Source: Mycobacterium sp. (lineage in GTDB: Bacteria > Actinomycetota > Actinomycetes > Mycobacteriales > Mycobacteriaceae). From it: a DNA stretch of 64,000 nt. The translations under genes and the position numbers were made by a program. Shown in pieces: positions 33,663-41,866 of this stretch. Location: NCBI RefSeq assembly GCF_002863225.1, contig NZ_PKEK01000035.1, forward strand, positions 1 through 64,000, in the 5' to 3' direction. The notes beneath the pieces were generated by a model. It made no database searches. It was not told the origin of the DNA and worked only from the letters and a program-made list of their open reading frames with translations. Within the stretch, counting starts at the first letter, position 1. The number at the start of each line of letters is the position of its first letter.

Positions 33663-34463
33663 TTAGATGATCTTCTGGCCGACCAGGTACTTGGCGATGT
33701 CGTTGCCGCCCTCGCCCTCGTCGCTGACCTTCTCGCCCGCGGTCTTCGGCGGCTTGGGGGTCGACGTGAGCACCTTGGTACCGGCGTTGTCCAGACCGAC
33801 CTCGTCGGCCTCGACACCGATCTCAGCCAGCGTCAGCTTGGTGACTTCCTTCTTCTTGGCGGCCATGATGCCTTTGAAGGAGGGGAAGCGCGGCTCGTTG
33901 ATCTTCTCGTTGACGCTCACGACGGCGGGCAGCGTGGCCTCCACCGCGAAGACACCGTCATCGGTCTCGCGCTCACCGGTGATCTTGTCGCCCTCGAGCG
34001 ACAGCTTGCGCAGATGCGTCAGCTGCGGCAGGCCCAGGTACTCGGCGATGACGGCCGGAACCGCGCCGCCTGTGCCGTCGGTGGCCTCGTTGCCGGCGAT
34101 GACCAGCTCGGTGCCCTCGATGGTGCCCAGTGCCCGGGCCAGTGCCCAACCGGTCTGGACGACGTCCGAGCCGTGCAAGCCCTCGTCGAGCAGGTGCACG
34201 GCCTTGTCGGCACCCATGGACAGCGCCTTGCGGATCGCCTCGGTTGCACGCTCCGGTCCGGCGGTCAACACGGTGACCGATCCTTCGGTGCCGTCGGCTG
34301 CTTCCTTCTCGCGAATGAGCAGCGCTTCTTCGACCGCGCGCTCGTTGATCTCGTCCAGCACGGCGTCGGCGGCCTCACGGTCCAGCGTCCAGTCGCCGTC
34401 CTTGAGTTTGCGCTCTGACCAGGTGTCCGGGACCTGCTTGATCAGGACCACGATGTTCGTCAT
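33663..34463 (-). CDS. etfB: Electron transfer flavoprotein beta subunit
   Basis: 266 residues. 'NIVVLIKQVPDTWSERKL' and the AMP-binding 'EGTELVIAGNEATDGTGGAVPAVIAEYLGLPQLT' define ETF-beta. It pairs with EtfA. A strong GAGGAGGA lies about 14 bases before the ATG. A dyad at 34548-34563 in its promoter region is a possible operator. M. tuberculosis name: fixA. Confidence 0.97.
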   Translation of the reverse strand: MTNIVVLIKQVPDTWSERKLKDGDWTLDREAADAVLDEINERAVEEALLIREKEAADGTEGSVTVLTAGPERATEAIRKALSMGADKAVHLLDEGLHGSDVVQTGWALARALGTIEGTELVIAGNEATDGTGGAVPAVIAEYLGLPQLTHLRKLSLEGDKITGERETDDGVFAVEATLPAVVSVNEKINEPRFPSFKGIMAAKKKEVTKLTLAEIGVEADEVGLDNAGTKVLTSTPKPPKTAGEKVSDEGEGGNDIAKYLVGQKII

Positions 34464-34547
34464 GAGAGTGGCTCGTCCTCCTCGAGTGCGTCCTGCAGCG
34501 GCGAGCCGCAGAACATTTTTCGCGTCATGTGCTTACCGCACCCGCAT

Positions 34548-34563
34548 GTTACTGACCGGTAAC
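34548..34563. promoter_or_regulatory. Inverted repeat upstream of etfB (possible TetR-type operator)
   Basis: GTTAC-TGACCG-GTAAC is a 16-bp dyad in the 251-bp divergent region between etfB and the methyltransferase gene, about 85 bp before the etfB start. Dyads of this kind are typical TetR-family operators. The regulator is not in the window, and control of beta-oxidation electron transfer is an inference. Confidence 0.4.
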
Positions 34564-34714
34564 TTAGTGTGGTTTGCACTCACACCATAGCGGGTCGTCC
34601 TGCAGGTTCTGTCCCCCCGTGCCTTCGGGAGCGAGCGGCGCCATGCTCCAGACAGAGGAATACCCGAAGTCAGGCATTCGCGAACCCGTCGCCACGCGTT
34701 AGCCTGCCTATGCA

Positions 34715-35500
34715 ATGAGCGCATTCATCCCTGACATCCCGGACGTCGCTTTGCCGTTGACCGGCGAACGCACGATCCCGGGCCTCGCCGTGGAGAACTA
34801 CTGGTTCCGCCGTCACGAGGTGGTCTACCAGCAGTTGGCGCAGCGCTGCGTGGGTCTCGACGTGCTCGAGGCGGGCTGTGGCGAGGGTTACGGCGCCGAC
34901 CTGATCGCCGGGGTCGCGCGCCGGGTCACCGCGGTCGATTACGACCAGGCGACCGTGGCTCATGTACGAGCGCGTTACCCGCGGGTCGAGGTGACCCACG
35001 GCAACCTCGCCCAGTTGCCGCTCGCGGACCAATCGGTCGACGTGGTGGTCAACTTCCAGGTGATCGAGCACCTGTGGGATCAGCCACAGTTCGTCCGGGA
35101 GTGCGCACGGGTCCTGCGCCCGTCCGGGGTGCTCCTGATGTCCACGCCCAACCGGATCACGTTCTCGCCAGGACGCGACACCCCGATCAACCCGTTCCAC
35201 ACTCGCGAACTGAACGCCGCGGAGATGACGGAGCTGCTGAGCGACGCCGGCTTCACGTCGTTGTCGATGAGCGGTGTCTTCCACGGAGCGCGCCTGCTCG
35301 AAATGGACGCCCGGCACGGCGGCTCGATCATCGACGCCCAGATCGCCCGCGCCGTGGCCGACGCGCCCTGGCCGGCCGAGCTGATGGCCGATGTCGCGGC
35401 AGTCGAAGCCTCCGACTTCGTGATCGTCGACGCGGACACCGACGAGTCCCACCACATCGACGACAGCCTGGATCTCGTCGCGATCGCGGTCCGTCCGTGA
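34715..35500 (+). CDS. SAM-dependent methyltransferase of the MGLP cluster (Rv3030-like)
   Basis: 261 residues of class I Rossmann methyltransferase: motif I 'VLEAGCGEGYGADL' (about 48-61), acidic residue in 'VTAVDYD', and 'VVNFQVIEHLW' as motif IV. By synteny it is the equivalent of Rv3030, proposed to O-methylate glucose units of 6-O-methylglucose lipopolysaccharide. Its stop overlaps the start of the branching enzyme (GTGA, 35497-35500), so the set is co-translated. Confidence 0.85.
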   Translation: MSAFIPDIPDVALPLTGERTIPGLAVENYWFRRHEVVYQQLAQRCVGLDVLEAGCGEGYGADLIAGVARRVTAVDYDQATVAHVRARYPRVEVTHGNLAQLPLADQSVDVVVNFQVIEHLWDQPQFVRECARVLRPSGVLLMSTPNRITFSPGRDTPINPFHTRELNAAEMTELLSDAGFTSLSMSGVFHGARLLEMDARHGGSIIDAQIARAVADAPWPAELMADVAAVEASDFVIVDADTDESHHIDDSLDLVAIAVRP

Positions 35501-37080
35501 CCCCGCCGACGACGGCGAGGCAGACCGTGCCGGGGATGTTCACCCTGGTGCTGCACACGCATCTGCCGTGGCTGGCCCACCATGGCCGCTGGCCGGTCGG
35601 CGAGGAATGGCTCTACCAGTCGTGGGCGGCGTCGTATCTGCCGCTGCTGCAGGTTCTTCGGCGACTGGCCGACGAGGATCGGCACCGGTTGATCACCCTG
35701 GGCGTCACCCCGGTCGTGATGGCGCAGCTCGACGACCCGTATTGCCTTGACGGGATGCATCATTGGCTGGCCAACTGGCACCTGCGCGCCGCCGAGGCCG
35801 CCAGCGTCCGGCCCGGCGACGCCACCGGCGGCTCCCCCGCTTCGGCTCCGGAAGCTCTGCGCGCCTTCGGAATTCGCGAGATGGCCGAAACCGAGCAGGC
35901 GCTCGACGATTTCACCACCTACTGGCGTCACGGCGCCAGTCCGCTGCTGCGGCGACTGATCGACGCGGGCGCCGTCGAGCTACTGGGTGGCCCCCTGGCC
36001 CATCCTTTCCAGCCGTTGTTGAACCCGCGGCTGCGCGAATTCGCGCTGCGCGAAGGACTGGCCGACGCCCAGCAGCGGTTGTCGCACAAGCCAACTGGGA
36101 TCTGGGCGCCTGAATGCGCCTACGCCCCCGGGATGGAACGTGACTACGACGCGGCCGGTGTCGGCCACTTCATGGTCGACGGACCCTCGCTGCACGGCGA
36201 CACCGCGCTGGGCCGGCCGGTCGGCGATACCGACGTGATCGCTTTCGGTCGCGACCTGCAGGTGAGCTACCGCGTCTGGTCACCCAAATCCGGCTACCCG
36301 GGTCACGCCGCCTACCGCGACTTCCACACCTACGACCACCGCACCGGACTCAAACCGGCCCGCGTCACCGGCCGGGGCGTGCCGTCGGACAAGAAGGCGC
36401 CCTACGACCCCGAACGCGCCGATCGCGCGATCGACAGCCACGTCGCGGACTTCGTCGACGTTGTGCGGCGCAGGCTGTTGTCGGAGTCCGAGCGGATCGG
36501 ACGTCCGGCACACGTGATCGCGGCATTCGACACCGAGTTGTTCGGCCACTGGTGGTACGAGGGCCCGGCATGGCTCGAGCGGGTGTTGCGGGCGCTGCCG
36601 GAGGCGGGGGTGCGGCTGGGCACGCTCAGCGACGCGGCCGGTGCGGGCTTCGTCGGTAGCGCCGTCGAATTGCCGCCCAGCTCATGGGGTTCCGGCAAGG
36701 ACTGGCAAGTGTGGTCCGGCGAAAAGGTCGCCGACCTCGTGCAGCTCAACACCGAGGTCGTCGACACCGCCCTGGCCTGTGTCGACAAGGCTCTGGCCCA
36801 GACCGCGTCGCTGGACGGCCCGACTCCCCGCGACCACATCGCCGATCAGATCCTCCGCGAGACACTACTGACGGTGTCCAGCGATTGGCCGTTCATGGTG
36901 AGTAAAGACTCCGCCGCCGACTACGCCCGTTACCGGGCGCACCTGCACGCGCACGCCACCCGTGAAATCGCCGGCGCGCTGGCGTCGGGACGCCGCGAGG
37001 TGGCACAGCGGCTGGCCGACGGCTGGAATCGGGCCGACGGCTTGTTCGGCGCACTGGATGCCCGGAGGCTGCCGCGATGA
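35497..37080 (+). CDS. GH57 alpha-1,4-glucan branching enzyme (Rv3031-like)
   Basis: 527 residues. The GH57 barrel begins 'GMFTLVLHTHLPWLAHHGRWPVGEEWLYQSW'. The nucleophile is Glu206 in 'GIWAPECAYAPGM' and the acid/base is Asp345 in 'AFDTELFGHWWYEGP'. The C-terminal DUF1957 helical part follows. It introduces alpha-1,6 branches in the polymethylated glucan (MGLP), which regulates fatty-acid synthase chain length. GTG start at 35497; it overlaps the glycosyltransferase start by 4 bp. Confidence 0.92.
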   Translation: MTPPTTARQTVPGMFTLVLHTHLPWLAHHGRWPVGEEWLYQSWAASYLPLLQVLRRLADEDRHRLITLGVTPVVMAQLDDPYCLDGMHHWLANWHLRAAEAASVRPGDATGGSPASAPEALRAFGIREMAETEQALDDFTTYWRHGASPLLRRLIDAGAVELLGGPLAHPFQPLLNPRLREFALREGLADAQQRLSHKPTGIWAPECAYAPGMERDYDAAGVGHFMVDGPSLHGDTALGRPVGDTDVIAFGRDLQVSYRVWSPKSGYPGHAAYRDFHTYDHRTGLKPARVTGRGVPSDKKAPYDPERADRAIDSHVADFVDVVRRRLLSESERIGRPAHVIAAFDTELFGHWWYEGPAWLERVLRALPEAGVRLGTLSDAAGAGFVGSAVELPPSSWGSGKDWQVWSGEKVADLVQLNTEVVDTALACVDKALAQTASLDGPTPRDHIADQILRETLLTVSSDWPFMVSKDSAADYARYRAHLHAHATREIAGALASGRREVAQRLADGWNRADGLFGALDARRLPR

Positions 37081-38321
37081 AAGTCTTGATGGTTTCCTGG
37101 GAGTACCCGCCGGTGGTGATCGGCGGATTGGGCCGACACGTCCACCACTTGTCGACGGCACTCGCCGCCGCGGGCCACGAAGTCGTGGTGCTGTCTCGCC
37201 GCCCGACCGGCACCGATCCGAGCACCCACCCGTCGTCGGATGTAGTCGACGAGAACGTCCGTGTCGTCGCCGCTGCGCAGGACCCGCACGAATTCGCTTT
37301 CGGCACCGACATGATGGCGTGGACGCTGGCCATGGGTCACGCCATGATCCGCGCCGGGCTGGCCCTCAAACAACAGGGCAGCGACGAACCGTGGCGTCCC
37401 GACGTGGTTCACGCACACGACTGGCTGGTCGCGCACCCGGCCATCGCGTTGGCCGAATTTCACGACGTGCCAATGGTTTCCACGATCCACGCGACCGAGG
37501 CCGGTCGGCATTCCGGCTGGGTCTCCGGCCCGATCAGTCGGCAGGTGCACGCGGTCGAATCATGGCTGGTACGCGAATCCGACAGCCTCATCGCATGTTC
37601 GGCCTCGATGAGCGAAGAGATCAGCGAGCTGTTCGGACCCGGCCTGGCCGAGACCACCGTCATTCGCAACGGTATCGAGGCGGCGCGCTGGCCGTTCGCC
37701 CGCCGCAATCCGCGCACCGGGCCGCCGGAACTGTTGTACGTCGGGCGGCTCGAATACGAGAAGGGCGTGCACGAGGCCATCGCCGCGCTGCCCCGGATCC
37801 GCCGAGCCCATCCCGGCGCCACCCTGACCATCGCGGGCGAGGGCACCCAGCAGGACTGGCTCGTCGAACAGGCCCGTAAATACAAGGTGCTCAGGGCAAC
37901 TCACTTCGTCGGCCGGCTCGATCACGACGATCTGTTGGCCACCCTGCATCGTGCCGACGTGGCGGTACTGCCCAGCCACTACGAACCGTTCGGGTTGGCG
38001 GCGCTGGAAGCCGCCGCGGCCGGCACCCCGCTGGCGACCTCGAACATCGGTGGCCTGGGCGAAGCCGTGATCGACGGCGAGACCGGCGTGTCGTATCCGC
38101 CGCGCGACGTCGCCCGGCTGGCCGACGCCGTCATCGCGGTGCTCGACAATCCGGGCGCGGCTCAGCGCCGCGCGCAGGCCGCCCGGGCGCGCCTCACCGC
38201 AGATTTCGATTGGCACACCGTCGCCGACGAGACCGCGCAGGTGTACTTGTCGGCCAAGCGCGCCGAACGCCAACCCCTTCCGCGGCCGGCCATCGTCGAG
38301 CACGCACTGCCGGATCGGTAG
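37077..38321 (+). CDS. GT4 alpha-1,4-glucosyltransferase of MGLP/glycogen synthesis (Rv3032-like)
   Basis: 414 residues, GT-B fold. The N-terminal 'VSWEYPPVVIGGLGRHVHHLSTALAAAGHEV' is the donor/acceptor loop of glycogen-synthase-like GT4 enzymes. The C-terminal nucleotide-sugar site has 'LLYVGRLEYEKGVHEAI' and the EX7E motif in 'EPFGLAALEAAAAGTPL'. It extends alpha-1,4-glucan chains for MGLP. It is the third gene of the overlapping trio, which fixes its pathway more firmly than the sequence alone. Confidence 0.93.
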   Translation: MKVLMVSWEYPPVVIGGLGRHVHHLSTALAAAGHEVVVLSRRPTGTDPSTHPSSDVVDENVRVVAAAQDPHEFAFGTDMMAWTLAMGHAMIRAGLALKQQGSDEPWRPDVVHAHDWLVAHPAIALAEFHDVPMVSTIHATEAGRHSGWVSGPISRQVHAVESWLVRESDSLIACSASMSEEISELFGPGLAETTVIRNGIEAARWPFARRNPRTGPPELLYVGRLEYEKGVHEAIAALPRIRRAHPGATLTIAGEGTQQDWLVEQARKYKVLRATHFVGRLDHDDLLATLHRADVAVLPSHYEPFGLAALEAAAAGTPLATSNIGGLGEAVIDGETGVSYPPRDVARLADAVIAVLDNPGAAQRRAQAARARLTADFDWHTVADETAQVYLSAKRAERQPLPRPAIVEHALPDR

Positions 38322-38400
38322 CCACCGCTCGACGCCCGGCCGGTGCTTGCGACCGGTGGAGCAGACGGCCGATCTCTCAGTCACGGGTACCGTCAGCCAC

Positions 38401-39753
38401 ATGGGAATTGAGTATTCGAGTGTCATCGACGCACCCATCTACGACGTTTTCGAATGGCATGGCCGACCGGGCGCGTTCACCCGGCTCACGCCGCCGTGGT
38501 CACCGATGCGGCTGATCGCCGAGGCCGAGTCGCTGGAGAACGGGCGGGCCGAATTGGCGCTGCCGGGCGGTCTGCGCTGGGTGGCCCAGCACCAATCGGA
38601 CGACTACGACCCGCCGCGCCGCTTCGTCGACGCCATCGGAGCCGACGGCCTCGCATCCCTGCCCGCCAAGCTGGCCGTGCGCTGGCGGCACACCCATGAC
38701 TTCGAGGAGGTCAGCGGCGAACGCACCCGCGTGATCGACCGGGTCGAGACGCCCGTCCCCGCGGCCGCCCTGCGGTCGATGTTCCGATACCGCCACCAAC
38801 AGTTGGCCGACGATTTCGCGGTACACCGGGAGGCGGCCGCCCGGGGGTTGACCCCGCTCACCGTCGCCATCACCGGTGCGTCCGGGCTCGTCGGCGCTCA
38901 GCTGGCCGCCTTTCTGTCCACCGGCGGCCACCGGGTGATCCGGCTGGTGCGGCATTCGACGACGAAACCCGATGAACGACAATGGAATCCAGACAACCCG
39001 GATCCGGATTTGCTGGCCGGCGTCGACGCGGTGGTCCATCTGGCCGGAGAATCGATCGCGGGGAGGTTCAACGACGCACACCGCGCCGCGATCCGCGACA
39101 GCCGGATTGGGCCGACCCGCCGGCTGGCCGAGCTGATCGCGCAGTCGACCGACGGACCCAAGACGCTGGTCAGCGCGTCCGCGGTCGGCTACTACGGCTA
39201 CGACCGAGGCGACGAGTCGCTCACCGAGAGCAGTGAACGCGGCGACGGGTTCCTGGCCGATGTGGTCGCCGACTGGGAGGACGCGACCGCACCGGCCGAC
39301 GAGGCCGGCATCCGCGTGGTGCGGGTGCGAACCGGGATCGTGCAATCCCCCGCCGGCGGAACGCTGAAGCTGCTTCGGCCGCTGTTCGCCGCCGGACTCG
39401 GCGGCCGACTCGGCAGCGGCCAGCAGTGGTTCTCGTGGATCGGCATCGACGATCTCGTCGACATCTACCACCGGGCGCTGTGGGACACCGAACTGTCCGG
39501 GCCGGTCAACGCGGTGGCGGCCCAACCGGTTCGCAACGTGGACTACACCCACGTGCTGGCTCATGTGCTGCGCCGGCCCGCGCTGCTACCGGTGCCGCCG
39601 CTGGGGCCGAAGGTGCTGCTCGGCGAGCAGGGTGCGCGGGAACTCGCGTTGGCGAATCAGCGCGTGCTGCCCGCCCGGCTACAGCAGGCCGATCACCACT
39701 TCCGCCGTCCCGGCCTGGAGGAGACGCTGCGGCATCTGCTGGGCAAAGGTTAG
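38401..39753 (+). CDS. SRPBCC-TIGR01777 SDR fusion protein
   Basis: 450 residues from the ATG at 38401. Residues 1-150 are an SRPBCC domain ('EYSSVIDAPIYDVFEWHGRPGAFTRLTPPW'). Residues about 155-450 are a TIGR01777/SDR39U1 extended short-chain dehydrogenase with NAD(P) loop 'TGASGLVGAQLAAFL', 'LAGESIAGRF' and 'SASAVGYYG'. Stand-alone TIGR01777 proteins are about 300 residues, so this is a two-domain fusion. The substrate is unknown; a hydrophobic ligand bound by the SRPBCC domain is a reasonable guess. It is convergent with the TIGR03085 gene (4-bp overlap). Confidence 0.87.
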   Translation: MGIEYSSVIDAPIYDVFEWHGRPGAFTRLTPPWSPMRLIAEAESLENGRAELALPGGLRWVAQHQSDDYDPPRRFVDAIGADGLASLPAKLAVRWRHTHDFEEVSGERTRVIDRVETPVPAAALRSMFRYRHQQLADDFAVHREAAARGLTPLTVAITGASGLVGAQLAAFLSTGGHRVIRLVRHSTTKPDERQWNPDNPDPDLLAGVDAVVHLAGESIAGRFNDAHRAAIRDSRIGPTRRLAELIAQSTDGPKTLVSASAVGYYGYDRGDESLTESSERGDGFLADVVADWEDATAPADEAGIRVVRVRTGIVQSPAGGTLKLLRPLFAAGLGGRLGSGQQWFSWIGIDDLVDIYHRALWDTELSGPVNAVAAQPVRNVDYTHVLAHVLRRPALLPVPPLGPKVLLGEQGARELALANQRVLPARLQQADHHFRRPGLEETLRHLLGKG

Positions 39754-40373
39754 AGACCGCGCGGCGCCGTCCGGACCGCCTCCACCGCCGGCCCGTCACC
39801 GTCGAAGTGAACGCGCACGGCGTCGCGGCCCGCCACGAACAGCAGCAACTCCTGCGGCTCCCCGGTGATGGTCACCGCGTCACCGCGGCCGACGCGGGCG
39901 ATCTGCTCACCGGCCGGCGTCTCCAAAGAGACCTGAGCGGGCAACTTTCGCAACATCATTCGGCTCATCAGCGTGAGTTGGCGGCGGAACTGCGTCGCGG
40001 TGGCGTCGTCCAGCACCCGTGGTTCCCAGCCGTCGACCGCTCGGCGGACGTCCTCGTGATGAATGAACATCTCGCCGAGATTGGCAACGGGGTCCAGCAG
40101 CTTGAACGGCGAATAGAGCGGCGGCCCCGATGCCACCAGGTCGATCAGCGCGTCCCAGGTGTTCGAGGTGGCGGTCTTGTCCTGGACTCCGGCGGTGTAG
40201 TCGGCCAGGAACGGAACCGCGATCCCCAGGGTGGCGTCGAGGCGGCGTTCGCGCACCACCAGGTGAGCGGCGAGGTCAGTGGTGTTCCAGCCCTCGCAGA
40301 GGGTCGGCGCTTGCGGACCTACCTCGCGAAACGTCGCCACCAGCGCGTCCCGCTCACGTCGTGCTGCTGTCAT
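39750..40373 (-). CDS. TIGR03085-family maleylpyruvate isomerase-like protein
   Basis: 207 residues. The DinB/MDMPI-like helical bundle begins 'ARRERDALVATFREVGPQAPTLCEGWNTTDLAAHLVVRERR', and 'EMFIHHEDVRRA' carries the metal-ligand-like histidines. These mycothiol-linked proteins are uncharacterised. The ribosome-binding site (AGGAGGAG, minus strand, about 40382-40389) lies inside a 53-bp tandem repeat, so the repeat array supplies its translation signal. Confidence 0.85.
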   Translation of the reverse strand: MTAARRERDALVATFREVGPQAPTLCEGWNTTDLAAHLVVRERRLDATLGIAVPFLADYTAGVQDKTATSNTWDALIDLVASGPPLYSPFKLLDPVANLGEMFIHHEDVRRAVDGWEPRVLDDATATQFRRQLTLMSRMMLRKLPAQVSLETPAGEQIARVGRGDAVTITGEPQELLLFVAGRDAVRVHFDGDGPAVEAVRTAPRGL

Positions 40374-40377
40374 GTCC

Positions 40378-40544
40378 GCCGCTCCTCCTCATCGCTTCGC
40401 TCTGCATCGTCACCGGCGGGAGTCATTTTCGCCGCTCCTCCTCATCGCTTCGCTCTGCATCGTCACCGGCGGGAGTCATTTTCGCCGCTCCTCCTCATCG
40501 CCCTGCACCGCCGCCAACCGTCTCCGGCGACCACCGGCGGGAGT
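40378..40544. repeat. MIRU-like 53-bp tandem repeat
   Basis: Two identical 53-bp units (40381-40433 and 40434-40486) and a third diverged unit (40487-40544) lie just upstream of the TIGR03085 gene. Read on the minus strand, each full unit contains GATGCAGAGCGAAGCGATG followed by AGGAGGAG. This closely resembles the core of mycobacterial interspersed repetitive units as I remember them (GATGCAGAGCG..GCGATGAGG). Copy number at such loci usually varies between strains. Confidence 0.85.
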
Positions 40545-40591
40545 GATACCCAAATCCGGGTGAGATATCCCGCTGGCGAGGCGGCCAGATG

Positions 40592-40620
40592 TTCAGTAAG
40601 TTAAAGTTTAATCTTGTGAA
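40592..40620. promoter_or_regulatory. Palindromic operator candidate upstream of crtE (site 1)
   Basis: A 29-bp imperfect palindrome with arms 40592-40605 and 40607-40620 matches at 11 of 14 positions and has the perfect core TTAAAGTTTAA. It fits TTCA-N5-TTAA-N3-TTAA-N5-TGAA. A site with 19 of 29 identical bases lies in the marR/tspO intergenic region, and a third is upstream of the TUDOR-like gene. It lies about 55 bp before the leader ORF and 110 bp before crtE, a suitable place for a repressor or activator of the carotenoid operon. Confidence 0.7.
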
Positions 40621-40675
40621 GCGAACCTGCTTGAGCAGCGCGAACGTGTTTGTCTTCGCTTCGTAGGAGGTAAGC

Positions 40676-40729
40676 GTGAGACCGAACCGTACCGACGGTT
40701 TGTCGGCAGACCGTTCGAGAGGGGCCTAA
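40676..40729 (+). CDS. 17-codon leader ORF immediately upstream of crtE
   Basis: A GTG at 40676 has a strong AGGAGG at 40665-40670. It opens a 17-codon frame (RPNRTDGLSADRSRGA) ended by TAA at 40727-40729, directly followed by the crtE GTG in the same frame. The leader carries the best ribosome-binding site of the operon, while crtE has its own weaker AGAGGGG inside the leader. Coupled re-initiation is likely. A nonsense change that shortened an ancestral longer CrtE is the alternative. Confidence 0.5.
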   Translation: MRPNRTDGLSADRSRGA

Positions 40730-41866
40730 GTGGGTGAGGTGCGCGCACTCTCGCTGGCCCCTTCCGCGGCACCTGCCGAGCTGGACCAGCAGTCCTGGTC
40801 TGATCCCACGAAGTTCGAGGCGTGGCGAATCGGGTTGCGCCGCAAGGTTCTCGCCCATGTCAGCGATTTCGTGGCCGGTCGGTGCTCCGCGGAACTGGCC
40901 GAGTCGGGCGTGGAAGTCGCCGGCGACATCTTGGTGAACTTCGTGGCCGGCGGTAAATGCTTGCGCTCTACCTACATGTATCTGGGCTGGCTGGCCGGTT
41001 GCCCGGACAGCGACGAGGCCCTGTTCGCCTCCGCCGGGTTGGAGCTGCTGCACGCGTTCGCCCTGCTTCAAGACGACGTCATGGACGCAGCCTCGTCGCG
41101 CCGCGGCCGCCCTTCGGCGCACGTTCAATTCAGCCAATGGCACCGCAGCCAAAAGCGTTCTGGTCCGGCGGAACGATTCGGCGAATCAGCGGCCATCCTG
41201 CTGGGCGATCTCTGCCTGATCTGGGCCGAGCAAATGATGCGCGAGAGCGGCGTCGAATATCGCAGTCTGTATCAGGCCTGGCCGCGTTATGACGCCATGC
41301 GCACCGAGCTCGCCGTGGGCCAATTCGCCGATCTGGCAAGCGATATCCGCGATCTCCCGTCGTTGGACACTGTGCTGGAAGTGGCTCGGCGCAAGTCGGG
41401 CAATTACACGGTGCGCCGGCCCCTGGAGATCGGCGCGGCCATGAGCAGCTGCAGCGATCGCACGGTCTCCGGGCTGGGCCGCTACGGCGAGGCGGTCGGT
41501 GAGGCGTTCCAACTGCGCGACGACCTGCTCGGAGTATTCGGCTCCCAGGCGGTCACCGGTAAACCGGACGGCCAAGACCTCATCGAGCGCAAAGCGACCA
41601 GCGTGGTCATCGCCGCACACCAGCTGGCCGACCTGACGACGCGACAAGAGTTGAACGAACTGATGAACACGGGCAATCTCGACGACAGCGCCATCGAACG
41701 ATGGCGGGCGCTGATCGTGTCGACCGGCGCCGTGCAATGGATCGAGGACACCATCAACGAGCGAGTCACGTCGGCACTACAGGAGCTCGACCAGCTACAG
41801 ATCGGCGATCCGGTGCGCGCAGCGTTGACCAACATGGCCGCCGTCTGCACGGAACGGGCCGACTGA
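40730..41866 (+). CDS. crtE: Geranylgeranyl diphosphate synthase
   Basis: 378 residues from the GTG at 40730. The first Asp-rich motif DDVMD is at 115-119 ('FALLQDDVMDAASSRRGRPSAH') and the second, DDLLG, at 264-268 ('EAFQLRDDLLGVFG'). 'GGKCLRSTYMYLGW' binds the allylic substrate. It condenses IPP with shorter allylic diphosphates to C20 for carotenoids. It is the first enzyme gene of an eight-gene overlapping operon, and its stop overlaps the crtI start (TGATG). Confidence 0.92.
   Translation: MGEVRALSLAPSAAPAELDQQSWSDPTKFEAWRIGLRRKVLAHVSDFVAGRCSAELAESGVEVAGDILVNFVAGGKCLRSTYMYLGWLAGCPDSDEALFASAGLELLHAFALLQDDVMDAASSRRGRPSAHVQFSQWHRSQKRSGPAERFGESAAILLGDLCLIWAEQMMRESGVEYRSLYQAWPRYDAMRTELAVGQFADLASDIRDLPSLDTVLEVARRKSGNYTVRRPLEIGAAMSSCSDRTVSGLGRYGEAVGEAFQLRDDLLGVFGSQAVTGKPDGQDLIERKATSVVIAAHQLADLTTRQELNELMNTGNLDDSAIERWRALIVSTGAVQWIEDTINERVTSALQELDQLQIGDPVRAALTNMAAVCTERAD

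Noticed and set aside
40381..40544. Tandem 53-bp units as a CRISPR array
   Set aside because: Units are directly adjacent, without spacers, and no cas gene is present; a MIRU-like tandem repeat explains them.
40640..40675. SigF-type promoter (GGTT/GTTT-N15-16-GGGTA) before crtE
   Set aside because: GTTT at about 40648 is followed by GAGGTA at the right distance but not GGGTA; the match is too poor to claim.
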